From positions 1-45,071 of the forward strand of contig CAMBSB010000024.1 of assembly GCA_945870155.1 (NCBI GenBank): a DNA stretch of 45,071 bases. Direction: 5' to 3'. The stretch comes from Paludibacter jiangxiensis. GTDB taxonomy: Bacteria > Bacteroidota > Bacteroidia > Bacteroidales > Paludibacteraceae. Both the position numbers and the translations under genes were made by a program. Position 1 is the stretch's first letter. Every line of letters begins with the position of its first letter. Under the pieces are notes generated by a model that searched no databases, was not told the DNA's origin, and saw nothing but the letters and a program-made list of their open reading frames with translations. Shown one piece after another: positions 33,872-42,194 of this stretch.

Positions 33872-35161
33872 ATGAATTTTACAAAAAGCATCTTTCTTCT
33901 CTTCTTATTAACGCTGAATTTCACGTTGGCTTTTGCCCAATGGAATTTCGACGAATCTCAGGTAAAGCCCTACATTTTACCGGATGCTTTTACGTTGGCC
34001 AACGGCAAAAAAAATACAACCGAAAATGAGTGGTGGAAATTGCGCCGACCAGAAATATTTTCATTTTTCGAAAATGAAGTATATGGTAAAACTCCTACAA
34101 AAAGATTAGGGGTTTCGTATAAAATTTCGTCAATAGATAAGAATGCGCTTGAGGGTAGAGCTACGCGTAAAGAGATAAGAGTTACTTTCCGAAATGGAAA
34201 GAAATCGCTCGCAATGGATATTTTGATGTACATACCAAATGCAGCGATAAAAGCAGTTCCGCTGTTTTTGGGAATGAATTTTGATGGCAATCAATGCGTG
34301 ATTAAAGACACAACAATCAGTATTACTGATAGTTGGGTGGACAATGATAAAAGATTTGGCATTACCGACAACCGAGCCAACGAAAAAACACGTGGCAGCC
34401 AAAAACGACGATGGCCAATAGAAAAAATCATTGAACGAGGTTATGCAGTGGCTACCATTTATTACGGCGACCTTGACCCCGATTTTGATGACGGTTTTCA
34501 AAATGGTATTCAGCCGCTATTTTACAAAAATGGTCAAACAAAACCTGCTCCAAATGAATGGGGTGCCATTGGTGCTTGGGCGTGGGGATTGAGTAGAGCG
34601 CTGGATTATTTTGAAACCGATAAGCAGATTGATGCTAAAAAAGTTTTGGTGCATGGACACTCACGATTAGGAAAAGCGGCTTTGTGGGCAGGTGCTCAGG
34701 ACGAGCGTTTCGCTATGGTTATTTCTAACAATTCGGGTTGTATGGGCGCTGCACTTTCCAAACGAAATTTTGGTGAGGATATTAAAACCATAAACAAGGC
34801 TTTTCCGCATTGGTTTTGTGCCAATTTTAAAAAGTACAACGACAATGAAGCGTCAATTCCATTCGACCAACACGAACTTATTGCCCTCATTGCTCCCCGT
34901 CCGGTATATGTAACCAGTGCTCAGGATGACCTTTGGGCAGACCCAAAAGGCGAATTTCTTTCGACATTTTTTGCCGGTGAAGTATACGAATTGTTAAGAG
35001 AAAAAGGATTACCTGTAACCGAGCAACCTCCTATACATCAACCCGTAATGGGAACAATTGGCTACCATATCCGAGCCGGGAAACACGATGTTACCGATTA
35101 CGATTGGGAACAATATATGAATTTTGCCGATACATGTTTTTATAAAAAAATCAAATTTTAA
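33872..35161 (+). CDS. CE15 glucuronoyl esterase
   Basis: This 429-residue exported alpha/beta hydrolase belongs to carbohydrate esterase family 15, which cleaves the ester between lignin alcohols and 4-O-methyl-glucuronic acid on xylan. Signal peptide 1-22 is followed by the family N-terminus (WWKLRRPEIFSFFENEVYG). The nucleophile is Ser264 in VHGHSRLGKAALWAG, where CE15 shows the G-x-S-R-x-G motif; the catalytic His is probably His405 in GYHIRAGKHDVTDYDW. The segments NEWGAIGAWAWGLSRALDY and SAQDDLWADPKGE are also characteristic. A single CE15 domain without binding module, about the usual bacterial length. First gene of a tightly spaced operon: GH35 starts 10 bases after its stop. Related CE15 members of unknown specificity exist, so the natural ester is inferred. 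Confidence 0.88.
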   Translation: MNFTKSIFLLFLLTLNFTLAFAQWNFDESQVKPYILPDAFTLANGKKNTTENEWWKLRRPEIFSFFENEVYGKTPTKRLGVSYKISSIDKNALEGRATRKEIRVTFRNGKKSLAMDILMYIPNAAIKAVPLFLGMNFDGNQCVIKDTTISITDSWVDNDKRFGITDNRANEKTRGSQKRRWPIEKIIERGYAVATIYYGDLDPDFDDGFQNGIQPLFYKNGQTKPAPNEWGAIGAWAWGLSRALDYFETDKQIDAKKVLVHGHSRLGKAALWAGAQDERFAMVISNNSGCMGAALSKRNFGEDIKTINKAFPHWFCANFKKYNDNEASIPFDQHELIALIAPRPVYVTSAQDDLWADPKGEFLSTFFAGEVYELLREKGLPVTEQPPIHQPVMGTIGYHIRAGKHDVTDYDWEQYMNFADTCFYKKIKF

Positions 35162-35171
35162 AATCAAATTA

Positions 35172-37421
35172 ATGCGACTATTTCTATTAAAATTCTGTCA
35201 AATTTCAAAAATAAGTATTACACTTTTTTTGGGTTTTTTTATTGCTAATGCTGGTTTTGCCCAGTTACAAAAAACAAGTCCTGTTTCGTACGATTCACGG
35301 GCAGTACTTGTTAACGGACAACGCCAATTGATAATAAGTGGCGAAATGCATTACGCCCGCTCGCCACGCGAAATGTGGCCAACATTGTTGGATAGAAGCA
35401 AAGAAATGGGGATTAACACCGTGGCAACCTATATTTTTTGGGATTTTCACGAACAAATAAAGGATGTTTATAATTTCTCGGGGCAACGGGATTTGGGGCA
35501 TTATCTGCAACTTTGCAAAGAAAAAAATCTCAATGTCATTTTGCGTGTTGGTCCTTATTGCTGTGCCGAATGGAACTATGGTGGTTATCCGGCTTACTTG
35601 CGCGACGAACCAGGCATTACTATTCGCACACTCAACAAACCATATATGAACCGAGTGGAGAAATATTTTGAACATTTATCGGCGGAAATAAAACCTTATT
35701 TGGCAGTAAATGGCGGTCCGGTTATTTTGGTTCAGGTGGAAAATGAATATGCCAATGTAGCTATTCGGTACGGCGAAGATGGTCAGCGCTACTTGAAATG
35801 GATAGTGGAACTGGCTGAACGCGTAGGCCTGAATGTACAAAAAATAACCTGCGAGGGCGGTGCCAAAGGAGCAATTGAATGCGTAAACGGACACTCCATT
35901 CCTACAGAAAGAAGCATTACACACAAAGCAAAAAATCCAGATCAGCCGTTAATCTGGACAGAACTTTGGCCGGCGTGGTACAATACTTGGGGCTTTCAGG
36001 ACCACAAGCGCGACCCACGCAACATTGCTTTTCACATGCTCAATTTTATTGGAAGTGGTGGCACAGGTATCAACTATTATATGTGGCATGGTGGTACTAA
36101 CTTTGGTCGTACAAGTATGTATCTACAAACCACTAGTTATGACTTTGATGCACCACTCGACGAATATGGACGACCTACATTGAAAGGACTTTATTTGGCA
36201 CAATTACACAAAGTGTTGGAAAAAAATAACAAAGCCATACTCTATGCCGATAGAACTGAAAAAATTGGTGCAACGGGTATCAAAACAATTCAATGGGTAA
36301 AAGATGGCAAAGCATTGCTTACTTTGCATCTAAACGAATCGGATAAATCGGCAACCGAAATTGGCGTGAGTTTAAATGGTAGAAGTGCGATTGTGAAAGA
36401 TGCTGAGAGCAAAATACTGTTTGATACACAAGTTGATTTTGCAAATTATAAAACGATGGTAAAAATTGCCGATTGGCAACCGCTTATTTCAAACTTCAGC
36501 TGGAAACTGTGGCAAGAGCCATTTCCTGATTCACGATTCGATGCAGCGATTAACAGCAAGCAACCTATTGAGCAGCTTACACTTACAAAAGACCAATCGG
36601 ATTACTGCTGGTACAGCACAACCGTAAATGTAACTGCTAAAGGTGATCAAAATCTTGAAATTACCTATGGTGGCGATTTCTTTTACGTGTATTTGGATGG
36701 TAAACTCCAAACTCAATCGAAAGCTCCATTTCTGGAAAACAGAGGTGTTACCATGCCCGAAGATCCAGCACATCCTTATATTTTTGCAAATGCCCTGGAA
36801 GCTTCAAAATTAGAAGGATTTAAACATAAATTTATTTTGAAAAATGTATCGAAAGGCAATCATAAATTGGAGATTTTAGCCGCATCGCTCGGACTTGTTA
36901 AGGGCGACTGGAGCATTTCAAGTTCTATGAACAACGAGCGAAAAGGAATATGGCAACCTGTAAAATGGAATGAAAAAGTGCTGAATAACTGGCAAATGAA
37001 CCCCTTTTTATCAGGCGAAAAACTCAATATTGTGAATGAACCAACCGTAATAAAATGGACTAAACCCGCAAAACCAAAACCATTGACATGGTACAGCTCT
37101 ACCTTTCAATTATCACAAAGTCAGTTGGCAACCGATGCCGATTATCGGATAGATATGATGGGTTCTGGAAAAGGGATGCTGTTTGTAAACGGTTATAACC
37201 TTGGCCGCTACTGGCTTATTGATGGAAATGGTTATGGACCCGATGAGTTTTGGCAGAAAATTGAATTAGACGGATTGTATCTTGAACCTGCCGGGCAACC
37301 AACACAACGGTATTATCATTTACCAAAAACATGGTTGAAAGAAAACAATGTAATTACTATTTTCGAAGAACAAGCATTTGCTCCAAGTCAAGTAAATGTG
37401 GAAATACGAACAGTAAAATAG
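35172..37421 (+). CDS. GH35 beta-galactosidase
   Basis: This 749-residue exported retaining exo-beta-galactosidase would remove terminal beta-galactose from side chains or oligosaccharides. The signal peptide ends at GFAQ (about residue 31). The TIM barrel (about 35-370) shows SGEMHYARSPREMWP, VGPYCCAEWNYGGYPAYL, VQVENEYAN with acid/base Glu192, and IWTELWPAW with nucleophile Glu264, followed by MWHGGTNFGR. C-terminal beta-sandwich domains fill about 380-749, including the family end motif FVNGYNLGRYW. ATG 35172 is preferred because an earlier in-frame ATG at 35124 lies inside the CE15 gene and precedes a non-signal stretch. Its place among GH2, GH43 and GH74 genes fits galactosylated hemicellulose. 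Confidence 0.95.
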   Translation: MRLFLLKFCQISKISITLFLGFFIANAGFAQLQKTSPVSYDSRAVLVNGQRQLIISGEMHYARSPREMWPTLLDRSKEMGINTVATYIFWDFHEQIKDVYNFSGQRDLGHYLQLCKEKNLNVILRVGPYCCAEWNYGGYPAYLRDEPGITIRTLNKPYMNRVEKYFEHLSAEIKPYLAVNGGPVILVQVENEYANVAIRYGEDGQRYLKWIVELAERVGLNVQKITCEGGAKGAIECVNGHSIPTERSITHKAKNPDQPLIWTELWPAWYNTWGFQDHKRDPRNIAFHMLNFIGSGGTGINYYMWHGGTNFGRTSMYLQTTSYDFDAPLDEYGRPTLKGLYLAQLHKVLEKNNKAILYADRTEKIGATGIKTIQWVKDGKALLTLHLNESDKSATEIGVSLNGRSAIVKDAESKILFDTQVDFANYKTMVKIADWQPLISNFSWKLWQEPFPDSRFDAAINSKQPIEQLTLTKDQSDYCWYSTTVNVTAKGDQNLEITYGGDFFYVYLDGKLQTQSKAPFLENRGVTMPEDPAHPYIFANALEASKLEGFKHKFILKNVSKGNHKLEILAASLGLVKGDWSISSSMNNERKGIWQPVKWNEKVLNNWQMNPFLSGEKLNIVNEPTVIKWTKPAKPKPLTWYSSTFQLSQSQLATDADYRIDMMGSGKGMLFVNGYNLGRYWLIDGNGYGPDEFWQKIELDGLYLEPAGQPTQRYYHLPKTWLKENNVITIFEEQAFAPSQVNVEIRTVK

Positions 37422-37457
37422 ACATTATTTAAAAAAAATATGAGTAAAAGGAATCAG

Positions 37458-39809
37458 ATGAAGTATATAACAATATTATTTCTATTCATTATTTCGCTTT
37501 CAATTAAAGCTGAAAGCACAAGTGCGAAACAAAATCCAATTGGAACATGGACTACAGATTCGTATCAACTGCCCTGTTTTAACTATACCGGAAAATTACC
37601 TTATAAACAAGTTTTGCCTAATGGGGACAAAGTAAATCTGCCGGAAGATCCATTTTTTCTGTTGGGCAATTATAGATTTAAACTATTTGCACATGTTAGT
37701 GGCGAATACGAATTGTTGAGTGGAGAACGTTCGTATGCACGATTAAATTTTGATAAAAAATTAAATTCGAATGTAAGTGGTGCTTATCTCATTCAAAACA
37801 AGGACACTATTAAGTTGACAGGTATTTTTTCGTTGGCTGCTAATCCTGATATCACAACACGAAATATTGGTGTTGGAACCGCTGTTTATAACTACAAAGT
37901 GAATGAAAATTTAGCCATTAAACGCTATTTTTCGGTAAAACCATCGCAAAAGCCAAACGAAGGAACACCTGCATTTTTGATTGATATAGAGTTTAAAAAT
38001 AATTCCAAAAAAATTCAAAAATTCAAGTACAATGAATACGTTGGCGTCAACTTCATGCCTTGCATCGATCAAATTGCTCCTGAAAGTGAACGACTTGTAA
38101 AATACAACAATATCATAAAATACGACAATGCCCGTAAAACAGTTCAAGCAGTTATGCAGGCAAAAGCAGACGATCCCTTTTTAATCGTATCGCATGATGA
38201 GCCAAATCGTTTTGATGGATTTCCACCGGTAGTATTTGTAAAAGTAATGAACGATGCGCTGTGCAAATGGAATTTTAAAGACGAAAAACTACCATTTCGA
38301 GGCGATAAGCTTACTACTGTTTTTGAAATAGAACTTAAGCCCGGAGAAATTCGGCATTTACAGTTGTGTGTAGGTTACATTCATACTGCTGAAGTTACAG
38401 AAAACATAGAAAAAATTGCAGATGAATTTGGCAAAAAAACAATTACCAATACAATTGAAAAAGATGAAATTGTAAATGTTTTTGGAAACGAATGGAAATC
38501 GAAATTGCCTGATTTTCAAGAAGAATCCAATCCAATTTTCAAGCGTGAAATGACTTGGAATGCGTATGTTTTACAAGCCATGTCTACTTTTTCAGAGTAT
38601 TATGGCGAAACTTATATTCCGCAAGGATCCGGCTACGATTTTCAGATTGGTTTTGTATCCGTTCCGCGCGATCATTTGCAAGGCACGTTACCGTTGGCAT
38701 ATTTAGACCCGGCGCTTTGCAAATCTGCTTTGCGATGGGTGATGCAAAAAATAGCTAAATCGGGGGAAATGAAGTGGGGCGAAGTTGGCTATGCGCAAAC
38801 AACCAATTTTCACTGGATGTCGAGCGATATGCAATTGTATTTTTTACTTGCATTGTCAAACTATCTGGAAGTAACCGGAGATACGAATTTTTTACTTGAA
38901 GAAATTCCTTATTATCCAAAATCTACAAACTTTAAATGGAGTGTTATTGAGCAAATTGAAAGTGTATTTATGTATATCAAAAATGAGACCCAACTTGGAG
39001 GGCATGGACTAATAAAACTTCGTGGTGGTGACTGGAATGATGCTTTTTATTACCAACGTCCGCTGGCAAATTATTGGTGGGGAGCCGAATCGCACTTAAA
39101 TTCTGCTATCGCATTGGTGGCAATGGATCGGTTGATTCCTATTCTTGAAAATGCAGCCAAAAACACATCAGTAATTAATAAAAGCCCCAAGCTTAGCAAT
39201 TTGATTGAAAGCATTCGTATTTACCGCAAAAATCTTTTAGCATCGTATCTTAAAGATTGGGGAGTACGACCATTTCCGGGCAGAGTTTATTTGGCTGGTG
39301 AATCACTTAAACTTGGGTTCGACAATATGTATGTTGAGCCACAGGGATTTACATTGCAAATTCAAGATATTGACAAAGAAAAACGGAAGGCATTAATGGG
39401 CGAAATTGAAAACCGATTGATGCGCGATGAAAAAGTAGGTGCCCGCTGTATAGAAGCACCACATGAATATGGAGAATCGGCCAAAATGTATTTTGCCGAA
39501 AATGGAGCCATGTGGTACGCCATGACAGGACCTTTAATTGAGGGCGCTATTTCAATTGATAAAAAGATAGGCGAAAAATGGTTGCAATCCATCACTTTTG
39601 ATAATATCTCACGTCAATATCCTGATTATTGGGCAGGATATTGGTCGTCAACCGATTGTCTAAATTCATCCAAAGACCCATCAGGTGGACTTATGGGTTC
39701 GGTACGTACCGGTGATTTTTGGTTAATGCCTGTTTACAATGTTCATCCACATGCATGGGCTTTGTATTGCTATTATAAATTGAGAGAAAAAACAAATCTG
39801 AAACAATAA
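37458..39809 (+). CDS. Exported GH94/GH36-like (alpha/alpha)6-barrel glycoside hydrolase, novel type
   Basis: This 783-residue protein has a signal peptide (1-18), a large N-terminal beta-sandwich (about 25-310) and an (alpha/alpha)6 barrel (about 355-775). Barrel motifs resemble clan GH-Q phosphorylases of family GH94: MTWNAYVLQAMSTFSEYYG, IPQGSGYDFQIG, SVPRDHLQGTLPLAYLDP and LIKLRGGDWNDAF. GDWND is the site of the GH94 catalytic acid (Asp528 is the likely equivalent). Other GH94 signatures near the C-terminus are not obvious; ENGAMWYAM and YPDYWAGYWSSTD differ from the usual pattern. An exported phosphorylase would be unusual, so hydrolysis is plausible. ATG 37458 is preceded by AAAGGA at good spacing; ATG 37440 would add six residues. 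It sits within the CE15-GH35-GH2 operon. Confidence 0.78.
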   Translation: MKYITILFLFIISLSIKAESTSAKQNPIGTWTTDSYQLPCFNYTGKLPYKQVLPNGDKVNLPEDPFFLLGNYRFKLFAHVSGEYELLSGERSYARLNFDKKLNSNVSGAYLIQNKDTIKLTGIFSLAANPDITTRNIGVGTAVYNYKVNENLAIKRYFSVKPSQKPNEGTPAFLIDIEFKNNSKKIQKFKYNEYVGVNFMPCIDQIAPESERLVKYNNIIKYDNARKTVQAVMQAKADDPFLIVSHDEPNRFDGFPPVVFVKVMNDALCKWNFKDEKLPFRGDKLTTVFEIELKPGEIRHLQLCVGYIHTAEVTENIEKIADEFGKKTITNTIEKDEIVNVFGNEWKSKLPDFQEESNPIFKREMTWNAYVLQAMSTFSEYYGETYIPQGSGYDFQIGFVSVPRDHLQGTLPLAYLDPALCKSALRWVMQKIAKSGEMKWGEVGYAQTTNFHWMSSDMQLYFLLALSNYLEVTGDTNFLLEEIPYYPKSTNFKWSVIEQIESVFMYIKNETQLGGHGLIKLRGGDWNDAFYYQRPLANYWWGAESHLNSAIALVAMDRLIPILENAAKNTSVINKSPKLSNLIESIRIYRKNLLASYLKDWGVRPFPGRVYLAGESLKLGFDNMYVEPQGFTLQIQDIDKEKRKALMGEIENRLMRDEKVGARCIEAPHEYGESAKMYFAENGAMWYAMTGPLIEGAISIDKKIGEKWLQSITFDNISRQYPDYWAGYWSSTDCLNSSKDPSGGLMGSVRTGDFWLMPVYNVHPHAWALYCYYKLREKTNLKQ

Positions 39810-39822
39810 AATAATGTATATC

Positions 39823-42135
39823 ATGAAACGAACATTTTTAATATTACTTGTTGCAGTAGCTATTCAGTTAAGCACTTTTGCACAAAGCCAAACGCAACTT
39901 AAATGGCAACTTGGATCTCATAAAACAGCAATCGAACAACCGGCCAAATGGATAGCTTCAACCGTTCCGGGCGCTATACAATTGGATGTAATGGTAGCCG
40001 AAAAATACAAACAACCGTATTGGTATGCCAATAATTTTGAGCAATTTATGTGGATGGAAAGTCAGTTTTTTACTTACAAAACTACTTTTTCAAAACCTAG
40101 TTTGAATAATGGTCAACGCGTATATTTCCATTCCAAAGGTATTGATTATTCGTTCATTATTTATCTCAATGGCGAAAAGTTATTGGAACAAGAAGGCATG
40201 TTTACATACGTGGACATTGACTTGACAGACAAATTAAAAGCTAAAAACGAATTGAAAATTACCATACTTCCCGTACCAATGGTTTCAGGTTCGCGCACTA
40301 CGCAATCGCATTTTCGCGACAATGCCCGCAAAAGTGTAAAACCAGCTGTAAGTTATGGCTGGGATTGGCATCCACGCCTGATTACCCGCGGAATTTGGGA
40401 CGAAACGTATTTGGATATTCGTAACGAAAACCACTTGAAATCGGTGTGGGTGCGTTACGAATTGGATGAAAAACTCGAAAATGCAAGTTTACAAACCATT
40501 GTGGAAGGAAATTTATTGAAAGGAGTAAGTTATAATTGGACACTCACATCTCCCGATGGAAAAACCGTTGTGCAAAAAAATGGCGTTTTTGAAAACAATG
40601 AACCAACAATACTTGCCGATTTAAAAAACATCAAACTTTGGTGGCCTAATGGTTACGGAAAACCAGAATTGTATACCAGCAAATTAGAAATTAGCAAAAA
40701 CAATATCGTTCTTGAAACAAAAACCACCAAAGTCGGCTTTAAAACCGTGAAATTAGTGGTGGGCGAAGGTGGTTGGAACGAACAAATACTTTTTCCCAAA
40801 GGACGTGCGGTAGCTCCTGCCACGTTCGAAGTGAACGGAAAAGTGATTTTTGCTAAAGGCTCAAACTGGGTGCATCCAGAGATTTTTATGGGATTGGCAA
40901 CGCGCGAAACCTACGAACGACATATCAAATTGGCCATAGAAGCCAACATGAACATTTTCCGTATCTGGGGCGGTGGCGTTACCAACAAAGAATCGTTTTT
41001 CGACCTTTGCGACGAATATGGTATCATGGTGTGGCAGGAATTTCCATTGGCGTGTAACCAATATCCCGACGAAAAACCCTATATTGCTGTTTTGAAACAA
41101 GAGGCAACTTCCATTATCAAACGGCTTCGAACTCATGCCTCTTTGGCATTGTGGTGCGGTGGAAATGAATTGTTTAACGATTGGAGCATGATGACAGAGC
41201 AATCAATAGCTATGCGACTTTTGAATAAATTATGTTTTGACTTAAACTCCGAAATACCGTTCAATTACACTTCACCGGTAAACGGAATGGCACACGGACA
41301 TTATGTGTTTTGGGATCCTACAAATGGTGGCGAAGTATTTCAATGGATGCCAAAAGCGCATTACACAGCTTACACCGAATTTGGTGTGCCCGGAACTGCA
41401 AATTTAGAGGTACTGAAAACCATGATGCCAGCTAATGAACTTTTTCCACCCAAATTGGGAACTTCGTGGGAAAGTCACCATGCCTTTGGCGTTTGGGGAA
41501 AAGACCGCTGGTTGGAATTACCTTTTCTTACCGAGTATTTTGGCGAAATAAAAAATTTGGAAGACTTAGTAAAATACAGTCAACTCACACAATGCGAGGG
41601 CTACAAATGCATTTTTGAAGAAGCTCGCCGACAGAAACCTTATTGTGGAATGGCTGTGAACTGGGATTTTCAAGAACCTTGGCCTTGTGCTGCTAACAAC
41701 AGTTTAATCAACTATCCATCGAGTCCGAAACCAGCTTTATATACCGTTGGAAAATCGCTTCGACCAGTATTGGCAAGTGCTCGCATTCCAAAATTCAGAT
41801 GGGACGATGGCGAAATGTTTAGTTGCGAGTTATTCTTGCTCAACGATACTTACGATCAAATTCCAACAGGAAAAATGACTGCTAAATTGGTATTTGACGA
41901 TGTAAAAGAATTGCCGTTTCTTACATGGGAATTCCCTGCAACGTCGGAAAGTAAAAATATTGTTGGTCCAACGGCACGTGTAAAATTACCCAATATAAAA
42001 TCAAATTTATTCAAATTAGTGCTTGAAGTGGAAGGCAAACCCGAATACAAATCGGAATATACTTTTGTATATCGTAGCTACGAAATGCTCAATGCCAAAC
42101 CAAAAGTTACCTATTTGAATGGCGTAACCGATTAA
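39823..42135 (+). CDS. GH2 family, beta-mannosidase/exo-glucosaminidase-like
   Basis: This 770-residue exported retaining exo-glycosidase has a signal peptide (1-20), an N-terminal sugar-binding domain (about 25-200), an Ig-like domain (about 205-310) and a TIM barrel (about 330-680). The acid/base is Glu449 in LWCGGNELFND and the nucleophile probably Glu519 in YTEFGVPG. The segments VSYGWDWHPRLITRGIWDE, KGSNWVHPE and FRIWGGGVTNKESFFDLCDEYG are marks of the beta-mannosidase branch rather than the beta-galactosidase branch of GH2. The substrate could be a beta-mannoside or another equatorial sugar. ATG 39823 starts a standard signal peptide; ATG 39814 adds three residues. It lies 13 bases after the GH94-like gene. 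Confidence 0.88.
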   Translation: MKRTFLILLVAVAIQLSTFAQSQTQLKWQLGSHKTAIEQPAKWIASTVPGAIQLDVMVAEKYKQPYWYANNFEQFMWMESQFFTYKTTFSKPSLNNGQRVYFHSKGIDYSFIIYLNGEKLLEQEGMFTYVDIDLTDKLKAKNELKITILPVPMVSGSRTTQSHFRDNARKSVKPAVSYGWDWHPRLITRGIWDETYLDIRNENHLKSVWVRYELDEKLENASLQTIVEGNLLKGVSYNWTLTSPDGKTVVQKNGVFENNEPTILADLKNIKLWWPNGYGKPELYTSKLEISKNNIVLETKTTKVGFKTVKLVVGEGGWNEQILFPKGRAVAPATFEVNGKVIFAKGSNWVHPEIFMGLATRETYERHIKLAIEANMNIFRIWGGGVTNKESFFDLCDEYGIMVWQEFPLACNQYPDEKPYIAVLKQEATSIIKRLRTHASLALWCGGNELFNDWSMMTEQSIAMRLLNKLCFDLNSEIPFNYTSPVNGMAHGHYVFWDPTNGGEVFQWMPKAHYTAYTEFGVPGTANLEVLKTMMPANELFPPKLGTSWESHHAFGVWGKDRWLELPFLTEYFGEIKNLEDLVKYSQLTQCEGYKCIFEEARRQKPYCGMAVNWDFQEPWPCAANNSLINYPSSPKPALYTVGKSLRPVLASARIPKFRWDDGEMFSCELFLLNDTYDQIPTGKMTAKLVFDDVKELPFLTWEFPATSESKNIVGPTARVKLPNIKSNLFKLVLEVEGKPEYKSEYTFVYRSYEMLNAKPKVTYLNGVTD

Positions 42136-42159
42136 ATAAAAAAATCTAACTTCTCCCTA

Positions 42160-42180
42160 CTCCCCCTTCGGGGCGGGGGC
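42160..42180. repeat. GC-rich palindromic intergenic element with UUCG-type hairpin
   Basis: In the 59-base gap between the two GH2 genes lies a C-run/G-run palindrome. Its core CCC-TTCG-GGG (42164-42173) would form a C(UUCG)G tetraloop stem in RNA. Its base composition is strongly GC-rich in an otherwise AT-rich window, which suggests an inserted repeat fragment. It may also influence expression of the downstream GH2. Confidence 0.45.
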
Positions 42181-42194
42181 TGATTTATATTCAA

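Noticed and set aside
35124-35171. Earlier start for GH35 overlapping the CE15 gene
   Set aside because: The added residues precede a complete signal peptide that begins at the ATG at 35172, which lies 10 bases after the CE15 stop.
37458-39809. Calling the GH94-like protein a cellobiose phosphorylase
   Set aside because: A signal peptide is present and C-terminal phosphorylase signatures are not evident, so only fold-level similarity is claimed.
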